Both the position numbers and the translations under genes were made by a program. Positions 11,029-22,600 of a DNA stretch of 64,000 nt are shown here, in pieces (position 1 is the first letter of the stretch; each line of letters starts with the position of its first letter). The DNA is from Alviniconcha marisindica (lineage: Eukaryota > Mollusca > Gastropoda > Provannidae). The notes under the pieces are model-generated. The model was not told the origin of the DNA and did not search any database. It saw only the letters and a list, made by a program, of their open reading frames with translations. The stretch spans positions 82,001 through 146,000 of the forward strand of contig JABMCL010000934.1 of the NCBI GenBank assembly GCA_018857735.1, read 5' to 3'.

Positions 11029-11947
11029 GCGTTGTGAAGTAAGACGAAAACACACAAAAGGTGGTGAAGGAGGTAAATAGGTGTGAAGTAAGATGAAAAC
11101 ACACAAAAGGTGGCGAAGGAGGTAAATAGGTGTGAAGTAAGATGAAAACACACAAAAGGTGATGAAAAGGTAAATAGGTGTGAAGTAAGATGAAAACACA
11201 CAAAAGGTGATGAAGAGGTAAATAGGTGTGAAGTAAGATGGAAACACACAAAATGTGATGAAGAGGTAAATAGGTGTGAAGTAAGATGAAAACACACAAA
11301 AGGTGATGAAGGAGGTAAATAGTTGTGAAGTAAGATGAAAACACACAAAAGGTGGCGAAGGAGGTAAATAGGTGTGAAGTAAGATGGAAACACACAAAAT
11401 GTGGTGAAGGAGGTAAATAGGTGTGAAGTAAGATGGAAACACACAAAATGTGATGAAGGAGGTAAATAGGTGTGAAGTAAGATGGAAACACAAAATGTGG
11501 TGAAGGAGGTAAATAGGTGTGAAGTAAGATGGAAACACACAAAATGTGATGAAGGAGGTAAATAGGTGTGAAGTAAGATGGAAACACATAAAATGTGGTG
11601 AAGGAGGTAAATAGGTGTGAAGTAAGATGGAAACACACAAAATGTGGTGAAGGAGGTAAACAGGTGTGAAGTAAGATGAAAACACAAAATGTGGTGAAGG
11701 AGGTAAACAGGTGTGAAGTAAGATGGAAACACACAAAATGTGGTGAAGGAGGTAAATAGGTGTGAAGTAAGATGGAAACACACAAAATGTGGTGAAGGAG
11801 GTAAATAGGTGTGAAGTAAGATGGAAACACACAAAATGTGGTGAAGGAGGTAAACAGGTGTGAAGTAAGATGAAAACACAAAATGTGGTGAAGGAGGTAA
11901 ACAGGTGTGAAGTAAGATGGAAACACACAAAATGTGGTGAAGGAGGG
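11029..11947. repeat. 49-bp minisatellite, about 19 copies
   Basis: Unit gtgaagtaagatggaaacac + acaaaatgtggtgaaggagg + taaataggt, with 45-46-bp variants. All three minus frames stay open for 300 or more codons because the unit lacks stops on that strand (HFVCFHLTSHLF-like text). The low-complexity period shows they are not genes. Confidence 0.95.
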
Positions 11948-12435
11948 ATATGGTTGTTTTTATGCCCATTCAGCTATGAGGGCACAAGAGGTCAAAAAGA
12001 AGGCTGCTTTTAAAAAGACAACACAGAACAAGCCCAAATTCTCTTGGTAAGCCACTTTTTCAAACAGCAGACAGATATACAGTGATAAATAAAAAGTGTC
12101 TACTTGTGTTGGTGCTGGAGTGTTTTGAAAGATTCTTCAGCACACTACAGCACCAACTGAAACCAGATCCACACATTACAGCACCAACTAAAACTAGATA
12201 AGTAGACAGTTTCCATTTATCATTGTTTATCTGTCTGTTGCTTGAAAAGATGTTTACCCTAAAAAATGTGCTCATGTTTTGTGTTTTCCTATTAAAGTCA
12301 ACATCCTTTTCATCCCTTTGTATGTTTTGAAGGAAAATTATGTTGTATGTAGATGATGCTGATGTAATAGAAATAAAATAATTTATGGTGCCCCTTTCTC
12401 ATAAGAGAGACATTATGATATGCTCATTTTATCTC
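11948..12435. other. Intronic spacer, no gene seen
   Basis: AT-rich sequence with a small imperfect repeat (cacagcaccaactgaaac near 12143, with a partial second copy at 12178). No exon, RNA gene or element end recognised. Confidence 0.6.
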
Positions 12436-12789
12436 ACATACATGCTACAAATACATGCATTACTATGACAGGTCAGTATGCAGAAGAGAAGAGAGCTACA
12501 AATACGTGCATTACTATGACAGATCAATATGTAGAAGAGAAGAGGGCTACAAATACATGCATTACTATGACAGGTCAGTATGTAGAAGAGAAGAGGGCTA
12601 CAAATACTTGCATTACTATGACAGGTCAGTATGTAGAAGAGAAGAGAGCTACAAATACATGCATTACTATGACAGGTCAGTATGCAGAAGAGAAGAGAGC
12701 TACAAATACATGCATTACTATGACAGATCAGTATGCGGAAGAGAAGAGAGCTACAAATACGTGCATTACTATGACAGGTCAGTATGCAG
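12436..12789 (+). repeat. 51-bp minisatellite carrying the exon-edge splice site
   Basis: Seven units of acaaatacatgcattactat + gacaggtcagtatgcagaag + agaagagagct. The tail tatgcag/AAGAGAAGAG is identical to the acceptor and first ten bases of the coding exon at 12790, so each unit carries a potential 3' splice site and an acag/gtcagt donor-like motif. The + frame of that exon stays open through all seven units, with a 17-residue period (ATNTCITMTGQYAEEKR). Confidence 0.95.
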
Positions 12790-13009
12790 AAGAGAAGAGG
12801 TGGGTTTTCAGTGGTGACTTAAAAGAAGAGAGTGAAGATGATGTGTGCATCTGTGCAGCGTCCCTGGAAGAAGTCCTGGCAGAAAGTGAGCAGCTGCTGG
12901 GAAGTCTCAGCCTGATGACCAAGAAACAGGCCCCTGTTATCACAGAATTTGCTGGTGCAGTCAGAGCAGTGGAAAAAGCTGTGGATGAAGAGTGCTTAGA
13001 ATTATACAG
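12790..13009 (+). CDS. HAUS8: HAUS8-like augmin subunit, third exon in window
   Basis: 220 nt. The start after tatgcag is chosen because the preceding exon ends phase 1 and the two bases AA complete a Glu codon, giving EEKRWVFSGDLKEE. The exon then encodes an acidic stretch and a helical region, SLEEVLAESEQLLGSLSLM, where human HAUS8 has a similar leucine-rich helix. It ends phase 2 at TACAG/gtactg, and the last two bases join the A of 19081 to make Arg. Seven upstream decoy acceptors in the array would each add a 51-nt in-frame extension. A stronger-looking donor at 13028 (acag/gtaaag) lies past an in-frame stop. Confidence 0.8.
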
Positions 13010-13033
13010 GTACTGAAGTGCAGACAGGTAAAG

Positions 13034-13370
13034 TAAGTAAGTAAACATGATGCTTAATGTCCACAGAAACCATAAGGCTTATTAGGGATGGTGAGAAAGG
13101 GGGGGGGGGGGGGGGGGGAGAGAGTATGGAGGTGGGGGAAGAGGGAGATTATATATCTATTGCCTCACTGTCACCACCAGAATGACCCCTGCATTAAGAT
13201 GGGCAGTGATGAAAGCCATTTTAATGTTTCATTAATTGTGAGGGACAAAGTCACAAGACAGTGTCCACAGACCACAACTTTTGAAGAGAACGGAGAGCCA
13301 AAGCAGATTCAAACCGAGGTCCCTCTGCTTACCAGCCTTACGGCTAGGCCAAACCAGCTCACATGCAGAC
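13034..13370 (-). mobile_element. tRNA-derived SINE, minus orientation
   Basis: Reverse complement of the same SINE family as 22299-22600. The tRNA-like head lies at the right end (tttggcctagccgtaaggct and a B-box-like ggtttgaatct when read on the minus strand). The body contains the shared block catttaatgtttcattaatt in inverse. The plus strand has a long G run at 13100-13119. Its tail (gtaagtaagtaaac on +) abuts the donor region of the exon ending at 13009. Confidence 0.8.
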
Positions 13371-14910
13371 AGGTGTTACTTAAAGTGCTTTTTACCAGTG
13401 GCTGTGTTCTGTTCTACCTGCGGAAGTGCACTTTTACTTGACATATTTCAACCTGCAGCGGTGTACTATTACTTGAAATGCTTTCTGCCCATAGCAGTGC
13501 ACTTTTACTTTAGATGCGTTCTGTACACGGCAGTGTTCCAACTACCGTTACGTAAGATGCTGTCGGTGCACAGCACTGCACCATTACTCAGGGTGCTTTC
13601 CACCAACATCACTGTACTATTACTGAAGGTGTTTTCCACCAACAGCAGTGTACTGTTACTGAAGGTGTTTTCCACCGGCAGCAGTGTACTGTTACTGAAG
13701 GTGTTTTCCACCGGCAGCAGTGTACTGTTACTGAAGGTGTTTTCCACCGGCAGCAGTGTACTGTTACTGAAGGTGTTTTCCACCGGCAGCAGTGTACTGT
13801 TACTGAAGGTGTTTTCCACCGGCAGCAGTGTACTGTTACTGAAGGTGTTTTACTTAAAATACCTTACTGAAGGTGTTTTACTTAAAATACTTTCCACCAA
13901 CAGCAGTGTACCGTTACCAAAGGTGCTTTCTACCAATGGCAGTGTACCTACCATTTACCTAAAGTGCTTTCCACTAACAGCAGTGTACTGTTGCTTTCTA
14001 CCAGCGGCAGTGTGCCTTTGTTTAAAGTGCTTTCTACCTGCACCAGTCTACTGTTACTTGAGGGGCTTTCTGTCTGTGACAGTGTGCCATTACTTAAGAA
14101 GGTACTTTCCACCAACCTCACTGTACCATTACTCAAGATGCTTTTCGCTAACGGCAGTGTACCGTTACTTAATGTGCTTTCCACTAACATCACTGCACAT
14201 TTGTATAAAGTGCTTTCTACCTGCACCAGTCTGCTGTTACTTAAGGTGCTTTCTGCCTGTGACATAGCACTTTCTGCCAGCAGCTCTCTGCTGTAACTTG
14301 AGGTGCTTTCTGCCAACAGCTCTGTGCTGTTACTTAGGGTGCTTTCTGCCAACAGCTCTGTGCTGTTACTTAGGGTGCTTTCTGCCAACAGCTCTGTGCT
14401 GTTACTTAGGGTGCTTTCCACCAGCAGCTGTGTGCTGTTAGTGTTACTTAGGGTACTTTCTGCCAACAGCTCTGTGCTGTTACTTAGGGTACTTTCTGCC
14501 AACAGCTGTGTGCTGTTAATGTTACTTAGGATGTTTTCTGCCAGCAGCTCTGTGCTGTTACTTAAGGTGCTTTCTGCCAGCAGCTCTGTGCTGTTACCTG
14601 AAGTGCTTTCTGTCAACAGCTCTGTGCTGTTACTTAGGGTACTTTCTGCCAGCAGCTCTGTGCTGTTACTTAGGGTGCTTTCTGTCAACAGCTCTGTGCT
14701 GTTACTTAGGGTGCTTTCTGTCAACAGCTCTGTGCTGTTACTTAGGGTACTTTCTGTCAACAGCTCTGTGCTGTTACTTAGGATGCTTTCTGTCAACAGC
14801 TCTGTGCTGTTACTTAGGGTGCTTTCTGCCAACAGCTCTGTGCTGTTACTTCAGGTGATTTCTGCCTGGCAGTGCACTGCTACTTAAGGTGCTCTCATCC
14901 TTCAGCAGCA
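13371..14910. repeat. 36-bp minisatellite complex, about 40 copies
   Basis: Two homogenised sub-families. At 13610-13850 the unit is ttactgaaggtgttttccac + cggcagcagtgtactg. At 14290-14850 it is ttacttagggtgctttctgc + caacagctctgtgctg. Degenerate units lie between. Because 36 is a multiple of three, both strands show long frames (12-residue periods such as AESTLSNSTELL); these are not genes. Isolated diverged units occur near 15355-15425. Confidence 0.94.
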
Positions 14911-15800
14911 TACTGCTCTGTAAGATGCTCATAGCTGTCAACTCCTTTTGGGAGTAAACCTTAGTTCAGAGTTTGTAAACCTGTATTTCCATTATGCAGG
15001 CTGGGGTCTTTTGTTTTTTCACTGGTGGCAGCGGCATTTTGAATTCCAACCATCATGTGTGGCAGTGGAAGTAAGCAGCAATGTTGTGCTAAATACGCAT
15101 GCACAACTTGAAATCTCACTTCCAGCAAGATTTCTTAGCCTATTGCACTAGGCCAGTCAGTGTGCATTTGGCGATGGTGTGTGTTGGCTGCTCATTCAAC
15201 AGTTTTTCAGTCTTTTTGCTCAGTTTAAAACAACAGCAAAATCTCATGAAAATTATGTTTTCCTGTATCCATTTTCCAGTATGGCCATATCCCCCCAAAA
15301 TAATGGAGAGAAAAAACTGTATTTTATACAGGTAAACTGTATGGGTTGACAGGTATGGATGCTTTCTACTTGTGGCAGTGGATCATTGTTTAAGGTGCTT
15401 TCTACCAATGGCAGTGTACCTTTACTTTGAGAAAGGGTTTAAATGTGAGAAGTTTAAAATGAGCATTTGCTAGGGTTTGTCCTGAGGTGACACTGTGTGG
15501 CAGCAGTGTACATTTACACACTGGTGACACATTGGATATGATTAAAAATAGTAACAACATGTGTAAACATATGCCTGAAGAGACAGAAGATGAAAACAGG
15601 TTTTAGGATTAATTAAAAAAAGGAGAACAAGACTGACTTGCATGTAACCACCATCACATGTGACCCATGTAGGGGTTGGCTGCAGGGTTCGGATAAAACC
15701 CGGACTTGCAAAACGACACAGTGTGGATTTAGCTTTCTGAAGGAGGAACAGGACTTCTGTCCACTTCGTCAAGACCCATAGCATTAGATTTTTTTTTTAA
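14911..15800. other. Intronic spacer, nothing recognised
   Basis: Mixed AT-rich intron sequence. Two stray 36-bp-family units lie near 15355-15425. The stretch 15640-15780 is less AT-rich and may be an old interspersed element, but no terminal repeats or coding motif were seen. Confidence 0.5.
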
Positions 15801-15804
15801 AGTG

Positions 15805-16212
15805 GGTCATTCAGCGTTGAATATCGTGGCTCAGCCAACAGGCATGTGATGTCCTTGCAGTGGGTCATTCAGTGTGGAGCATCGTGGCTCAGCCAACAGG
15901 CATGTGATGTCCTTGCAGTGGGTCATTCAGTGTGGAGCATCGTGGCTCAGCCAACAGGCATGTGATGTCCTTGCAGTGGGTCATTCAGTGTGGAGCATCG
16001 TGGCTCAGCCAACAGGCATGTGATGTCCTTGCAGTGGGTCATTCAGTGTGGAGCATCGTGGCTCAGCCAACAGGCATGTGATGTCCTTGCAGTGGGTCAT
16101 TCAGTGTGGAGCATCGTGGCTCAGCCAACAGGCATGTGATGTCCTTGCAGTGGGTCATTCAGTGTGGAGCTTCGTGGCTCAGCCAACAGGCATGTGTTGT
16201 CCTTGCAGTGGG
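15805..16212. repeat. 58-bp minisatellite, 7 copies
   Basis: Unit gtgggtcattcagtgtggag + catcgtggctcagccaacag + gcatgtgatgtccttgca. Copies are almost identical, suggesting recent expansion. Confidence 0.95.
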
Positions 16213-16261
16213 TCTTTTGTGGTGTTTTCCAGCCCCAGCAGATGAGAGATCGCATGATCCC

Positions 16262-16765
16262 AGGAGCAGAGATGGCTCAGTGGTAGAGTGATGGACTCAT
16301 GACTGAAGGGTCTTGGGTTCAAGTCCTGGCAGGAGCAGTGGGAGAATTTTCTACTCCACAGTCAACTTTCTGTGCTGACTCTTATGTTGGTATCTGTTCC
16401 ACCTCCATTTTACTGCAGCAGCACGTAAAAGATCCTGGTCATTCTGCCAAATGTGCAGGTGGCAGGTTTTAGCTAAACACACATGCATCCTACCTGTGTA
16501 GCTTTGAATAAAATAATACTGTAAACTGGTGCGTAGCTGTATGGTGTACACAGAATTTGCACTGAGACAGCGGCAGTTTCAAACGGCGCTGTAACCACTT
16601 TGGTGGATATTCAAAATGCGCTGTGTAAAGCTGAAGTCACTTATTCAGAGTCGCATATGATTAGAGCGCAGACGCAGAGAATAGCACTTATATGCCATTG
16701 TGAAGCGCTTAGGGCTCATCTCAAGATGAAGTGCTCAACATGTGTTCATATAAATAAATAAAAAT
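16262..16765 (+). mobile_element. tRNA-derived SINE with intact A and B boxes
   Basis: The head has an A box TGGCTCAGTGG (16273-16283) and a B box GGTTCAAGTCC (16316-16326), the internal pol III promoter of a tRNA gene. The rest does not fold as a tRNA, and about 430 bp of unrelated body follow. The body ends with gtgaagcgcttagggctcat and an ataaataaataaa tail (about 16750-16765), typical of SINEs mobilised by a LINE. It is a different family from 13034 and 22299. Confidence 0.82.
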
Positions 16766-17309
16766 GTTTTATTCCTATTTGAATCTCTCTAGTAGGAAAG
16801 CAGTGGGTTCTTTGAGTTTGGATGGGAATACTCAATAGTCGATCAATACACCAGAGAACTGGATATAAATTTTGACATGAAATATAGGTGTTGAGGAACA
16901 AACACCCTACCTCCTTGCATTCTCCTGTCCCTGAAAAGACTGACCAAATTTGTTTGCTGTTACAAGTTTTGTAGCGGAACATGTTTGCAGTGGTCAAGTT
17001 TTGTAACCAACCTTTTTTGCTATTGTTTTGCCCTCCCCCTTCCCCACTCTTCGTTACATTCCTTCTGTGTGCCGTGTGTGTGTGTGTATGCATGTGGATG
17101 TGGTGTGAGGAATACAATATGACCAGATAATTATTTTGAGGTTTTAATGTATACATGTTTTTTGCTCTTGTAAAGTGGGGTGTGCTCACCTTTGTGGGTG
17201 AGATGCAGAGCTATAGAATGACTGCTGTTATAATCTCCAAAGTCAAGGTCACAGGGGTCATATAATCAAATTAGGACTGTTTAGTCTACCATTACCATAT
17301 CTTTTGATC
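16766..17309. other. Intronic spacer, nothing recognised
   Basis: AT-rich intron with a short GT run near 17068-17087. No gene or element recognised. Confidence 0.5.
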
Positions 17310-18890
17310 CTTTTGCATGGTGGATGTGTTCATGTGTGTGGTCACCTTAACAGTGTGGGTGTGTTCATTTGTGGTCACCTTATTAGTGTGGGTGTGTTCA
17401 TGTGTGTGGTCACCTTAACAGTGTGGGTGTGTTCATGTGTGTGGTCACCTTAACAGTGTGGGTGTGTTCATGTGTGCCACTACCTTAGCATGGCAGTCGT
17501 GTTCATGTGTTTAGCTGTTATCGTGGCAGTCATGTTCATGTGTGGCCAGTGCATGGGTGTGTTCATGTGTGGCCACTTAGCATGGCAGTTGTGTTCATGT
17601 GTGTGGCCATGTTAGCATGGCAGTTGTGTTCATGTGTGTGGCCATGTTAGCATGGTAGTTGTGTTCATGTGTGTGGCCATGTTAGCATGGTAGTTGTGTT
17701 CATGTGTGTGGCCATGTTAGCATGGCAGTTGTGTTCATGTGTGTGGCCATGTTAGCATGGCAGTTGTGTTTATGTGTGTGGCCATGTTAGCATGGCAGTT
17801 GTGTTCATGTGTGTGGCCATGTTAGCATGGCAGTTGTGTTTATGTGTGTGGCCATGTTAGCATGGCAGTTGTGTTCATGTGTGTGGCCATGTTAGCATGG
17901 TAGTTTGTGTTCATGTGTGTGGCCATGTTAGCATGGTAGTTTGTGTTCATGGGTGTGGCCACCTGAGCATGGTAGTTTGTGTTCATGTGTGTGGCCATGT
18001 TAGCATGGTAGTTTGTGTTCATGGGTGTGGCCACCTGAGCATGGTAGTTTGTGTTCATGGGTGTGGCCATGTTAGCATGGTAGTTTGTGTTCATGGGTGT
18101 GGCCACCTGAGCATGGTAGTTTGTGTTCATGTGTGTGGCCATGTTAGCATGGTAGTTTGTGTTCATGTGTGTGGCCACCTGAGCATGGTAGTTTGTGTTC
18201 ATGTGTGTGGCCATGTTAGCATGGTAGTTTGTGTTCATGTGTGTGGCCATGTTAGCATGGTAGTTTGTGTTCATGTGTGTGGCCATGTTAGCATGGTAGT
18301 TTGTGTTCATGTGTGTGGCCATGTTAGCATGGTAGTTTGTGTTCATGGGTGTGGCATGAGCATGGTAGTTTGTGTTTATGTGTGTGGCCATGTTAGCATG
18401 GTAGTTTGTGTTCTATGTGTGTGGCCATGTTAGCATGGTAGTTTGTGTTCATGTGTGTGGCCATGTTAGCATGGTAGTTTGTGTTATGTGTGTGGCCATG
18501 TTAGCATGGTAGTTTGTGTTCATGGTGTGGCCATGTTAGCATGGTAGTTTGTGTTCATGTGTGTGGCCATGTTAGCATGGTAGTTTGTGTTCATGTGTGT
18601 GGCCATGTTAGCATGGTAGTTTGTGTTTCATGTGTGTGGGCCATGTTAGCATGGTAGTTTGTGTTCATGTGTGTGGCCATGTTAGCATGGTAGTTTGTGT
18701 TCATGTGTGTGGCCATGTTAGCATGGTAGTTTGTGTTCATGTGTGTGGCCATGTTAGCATGGTAGTTTGTGTTCATGTGTGTGGCCATGTTAGCATGGTA
18801 GTCATGTTTATGTTTGCGGCCACCTTGTCATGGCAGTCATGTTCATGTGTGTAACCATCTTAGCATGGTAGTTGTGTTTATATGTGCAGT
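17310..18890. repeat. 35/36-bp minisatellite, about 43 copies
   Basis: Unit gtgtgtggccatgttagcat + ggtagtttgtgttcat. Early copies (to about 17890) are 35 bp, later copies 36 bp with an extra T, so the reading frame is kept only in the later part (CVHVCGHVSMVV artefact frames). A sub-block at 17940-18130 alternates gccatgttagcat with gccacctgagcat. Confidence 0.95.
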
Positions 18891-18905
18891 AATCAGTCTT
18901 TTGAC

Positions 18906-19080
18906 CGGACAGAATTGTGATATACATTATGTTGGCACAGATGTGGTGAACTGCTGTCTGTTCACGTTTGTCATGAACCAGTCTGTTCATGGGGACAGAA
19001 TTGTATCTACTTTCTGTGTGTCAGCTGCTGTCTGTTCACAGGACAGAAATGTGATTGTATCCACTTTTTTTTTGGCACAG
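18906..19080 (+). repeat. About 140-bp duplication including the 3' splice site and exon start
   Basis: 18932-18960 (ttggcacag/atgtggtgaa...) matches 19072-19100, the acceptor plus first 20 bases of the terminal HAUS8-like exon, with one difference in 29 bases. Flanking blocks (ggacagaa-tgtgat) are also duplicated about 140 bp apart. The first copy is a decoy acceptor in the intron. Confidence 0.9.
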
Positions 19081-19165
19081 ATGTAGTGAACTGCTGTCTG
19101 CAGTGCAGAGCCTGGCAACCCATGAAAACTCTCTGCGCATCCAAGCCATGCAGGCCCACAAGTGA
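19081..19165 (+). CDS. HAUS8: HAUS8-like augmin subunit, terminal coding exon
   Basis: Follows a T-rich tract and the acceptor tttggcacag. Its first base completes the Arg codon split from the exon ending 13009. The frame then reads CSELLSAVQSLATHENSLRI and ends QAMQAHK with TGA at 19163-19165. The short helical tail fits the C-terminal part of the coiled-coil region. Human HAUS8 carries a further low-complexity tail that is absent here. Phase agreement across all four exons is the main support; residue similarity in this last exon is weak. Confidence 0.75.
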
Positions 19166-19645
19166 TCTACAGTAAAACTCTGCAAGAGGCTGTTACAGCG
19201 TGACAGACTGAAACAGCTGTTTTTTGTTGTTGTTGTGTTGTCTTCCTCCCCCCCTTTTGTAATTGTTCTTGCCCCTCCCCCCTCACTTTTTGAGGGGCAT
19301 GGAACCCCAAAGGGAGGCTGGGGATGTCAGATATCTTCCCCCTGTCTGAAATCTTAGGGCCGTTGTTAGATTCCCCTTCCTATCTCCTCTCTCATTTTTC
19401 GGCCTCATCATTTTCCTGCTAATGGTCCACTCTCCAGACTTTTTTCCAGAAAATTCTCCCTTTTTTTTTTAGTTAGGCTTTTTTGTACAGCTCTTATGGA
19501 GCAGCTGGGAAATGATTGTAGGTGGTGTGTGCAGTTTGCTGCAACATGGCACTGGTATTTGCCATGATGCGTTTATATAACATTTCTTTATTTTTATTTT
19601 TTTCTGTCTGTTCATTTGTTTATTTTTGTTCTTTAATCTGGTATT

Positions 19646-19651
19646 AATAAA
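19646..19651 (+). terminator. Candidate poly(A) signal AATAAA, proximal
   Basis: AATAAA in gtattaataaattag, about 480 bp after the HAUS8-like stop, followed by T- and GT-rich sequence. Confidence 0.5.
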
Positions 19652-20576
19652 TTAGATGTAATGGTTGACAGTACAAGCATATCCTAGCATTATGTGCTCT
19701 TTTAACCGGGGTAATATTGAAGGGGCTAACTCTTGAAAATTTGTGTTTGATGTTTTTGTATGTATGTTGTATGTTTGTATAGGGATTGGTTTTGTGGACT
19801 GACTTGAGAAAAGGTTAATATATATTTGAGATGTTTTGAAGTGTGTATTTGCTTGTGACTGAGTTTGTGTGTTTGATTATCCTGAGGTGACCCTGTGTGG
19901 TTTGACAGGATGATAAAACCTCCCAGTTACTAACATTTGAACATGGACAGTATTTGCTCACTGGGATGCAAACTGAGAGTTTCATGCATTAACATCTCTC
20001 TCCATTATCAGTATATTTTTGTTCCTATCATCATCTCTCCCTTTGTTTTCATCTTTTTTTAAGTCTTCTTTGCTGAATTCATCAAACAACAGTACAAATC
20101 ATTTTTGTATCATACGTTTCAGTCTAGCTGAACATGATCATGTTCCATGTATTATGTAATCTGTATTTCTGTCATACCCTCTGCTAGGCTTATGGTTTTC
20201 TTGGTGGTTACTGTGCATTTCAGTGTCTTGTTTGCAGTTCTGTGTCAAATATTAATTCCAAGTTTTAACATTTTCCAAATCTGAACTTTAATATTGCAAA
20301 TTTGGTTATAAGTATAATGTGATTTATAGTTTTGCACATTTCTGTATTCTTTATTTCTGTTTTTGAGATGTCAAATAGTGCTAATTTTTTTTACCTGATT
20401 TCCAGGCATTTGTCGTATTTCATTAAGATGAGTGTTGAACACTTTTCTGAAAGTTCTTGATCTTTGTGGACTGGAAAAAACCCATGTTCAATGTAATCTG
20501 TTTTAGAGCACCAAAGGCATTTGTTTGAAGACAGTCCCATTTTATGCAGTAAAATATTAGTTGTGTAGATGTTTTG

Positions 20577-20582
20577 AATAAA
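20577..20582 (+). terminator. Candidate poly(A) signal AATAAA, distal
   Basis: AATAAA in ttttgaataaatttg. Likely end of a long 3'UTR isoform. Confidence 0.5.
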
Positions 20583-20600
20583 TTTGATTTGAAGAAGTCA

Positions 20601-21699
20601 GTCTTGATTCCTTTGTGCTTTCATGGCCAGTGCTGAAATAGTCTTCTATTAGTCTTGAGTAAATAGTGTTACTTCAAACTTGCATTTTCAGAATGTCACA
20701 GCACATATGTCATAATTTTGGGGGGTTTGTCATTTTTGGATCTCTTTGCTAGACAACTTACTGAGTGGGCCTAATTCTGTGTTGTCCAAGGTTCAGGAAT
20801 AGCGTTGATGAGTGCACAGTATTTTAATACAAATGCATCAAGTGTGCTGACTTTTTGTTGGATCTGTTCATAGCTTGCTATATGCCCATTAATCCAGAGA
20901 CCCTGCATATACACTATTCCTGCCTTACAAAAAAGAGGATGGCCTTTGTGGTGAATATTCCTCTTATTCCATATTGGTTCTGTCCTTATACTCCCCAGGT
21001 TCTCGGTTTTGTTATGACTTCTCACCAAAAGTGGGAATCAGTCTTGTTGAGAATTTGTTTAACTTTGCATTCAACATGCTGTGGACATTTACTGTGGGTT
21101 TAAGTAATTTGGTTAATAAAAAAATTTAATTATTTTTAACCCACCTTCTTGTATGTAAACTAAGTACACTTCTCTTTACTTTGTTGTTTTCTTTTCCATA
21201 AAAATCTCTATATGTTTGATATATGCATGAAAATATGGTCTGTGGTACACTAAGACTTGCTGAATGAGTGAAAATTGTGAATGCAAGAGTTTCCCATATA
21301 GCATTAGGTTCCCTGTCTTCCCACTGTTTGATGGTTCTGATCAGATTTGTCGTTCTCTAATTATTCCATTTTCTTCATTACTATACACTTCTTTTTCTGC
21401 TGCATAAAAAATGCCAGTCTTTTTTCTTTTCTTCACCTCTTACATTCTTCCTAGATCCCATCCAGATTCCCTCTGTGTCTGTTAAGCTTCTTTAAAACTG
21501 TTCCACAGTGGTAATTGCCATTTTTAGGTCATTTTTGTTTTTTATAGTGATGGTGGCATCATCTGCAATTTTTCTCTGTGTGTGTGTTCATGTTTTGGGT
21601 GTCACATCTGTTTCCTTCTATTTCTGTGCCTGCTATTTTGGGGTTGCTTCTGATTTTTATTGCTAATATTTCCATGATGGCCAGCCTTCATTCTGAACA
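20601..21699. other. Intergenic, nothing recognised
   Basis: AT-rich unique-looking sequence. Short frames on both strands lack any recognisable motif. Confidence 0.5.
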
Positions 21700-21900
21700 T
21701 AACTTCAGTGGGGTTCCGTTCAGTGCATTTGAGACTGAATTTTGGAAGCGAGGTCTGCGTACATTTTGAACACAACTTGGTGTTCCGTATGGTTGAGACT
21801 GAACGTTAGAAGTGAGGTCTGCTGACATTTTGAACACAACTTGGCATTCCGTTCTGTACAGTTGAGACTGAACGTTGGAAGTGAGGTCTGCCAACTGCCC
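21700..21900. repeat. About 65-bp tandem repeat, 3 copies
   Basis: Three diverged units of gttgagactgaacgttggaa + gtgaggtctgc + acattttgaacacaacttgg. Confidence 0.88.
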
Positions 21901-22298
21901 ATAGCAGACAGGCCCAGTTGTTGGGCAACCCATGTTCATGGTGAAGCTGCCTAACCAGGCACGCGATTTAAAATAATAAAAAAATCAGTTGCAAGTCTCT
22001 CTTTTCTCCCTTGTCCCACCCTTCTCTCCCTTGTCCCACCCTTCTCTCTCTCCTCTCTTTCTTTTAATGCAGCAAAATGGTTTCATTTTTTTACACAAAC
22101 ATCGATGATGCAGGTCCTTTGAGTTATCTCCCTTGAGAATGTTATCAACATTATGAAAAACGCGCTTTGTGATTGGCTGCTTTACTGCCAATCAGCCAAT
22201 GACAAACATTGTTGCTGACACTGTTGTGGTCCAAAACTGTTGCACTATTGAGTGGAGGTGAGGAGAGTTACTTTGCTCTGGGTGGCTGGCTGTCAAAA

Positions 22299-22600
22299 AT
22301 GTGAGCCGGTCTGGCCCAGCGGTAAGGCGCTAGACTGTTAAGCAGAAGGGAGGGCCTTGGCTCAATTCTGCTTTGGCTCTCCCTTTTCTTCAAAAAGGTT
22401 GTGGTTTGTGAACACTGTCTTGTGACTTCTCACTCACAATTAATGAAACATTAAAATGGCTCTCGTCGCTTAATGCGAGGTTCATTCTGGTGGTGACAGT
22501 GTAGCGAGATGTGTATAATCTCCCTCTTTGCCCACCTCCATTCACCTGTCCCTAATAAGCTTTATGGTGCCTGTGGACGTAAAGTACCATGAAAGAAAGA
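22299..22600 (+). mobile_element. tRNA-derived SINE, plus orientation
   Basis: tRNA-like head with A box TGGCCCAGCGG at 22312-22322 and a degraded B box (ggctcaattct at 22359). The body then shares several blocks with the inverted copy at 13034-13370 (attaatgaaacattaaaatg; ctggtggtgacagtgtagc; cctaataagctttatggtgc). Tail near 22585-22605 is GAAA-rich. Two copies in opposite orientation define the family. Confidence 0.82.

Larger units (their letters stand above)
19166..20600 (+). other. HAUS8: Probable 3'UTR of the HAUS8-like gene
   Basis: AT-rich, free of arrays and without a convincing frame, directly after the TGA. Two AATAAA hexamers fit alternative 3' ends. Confidence 0.6.

Noticed and set aside
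10869..11969. 366-, 347- and 309-codon overlapping minus frames
   Set aside because: They read through a 49-bp tandem array in all three frames with a repeating text; no start context, domain or splice sites.
13281..14832. 328-codon plus and 294-codon minus frames
   Set aside because: 36-bp units are a multiple of three, so frames stay open on both strands; the 12-residue period is an array artefact.
16262..16335. tRNA gene
   Set aside because: A and B boxes are good but the sequence does not continue as a tRNA and is joined to a SINE body and tail.
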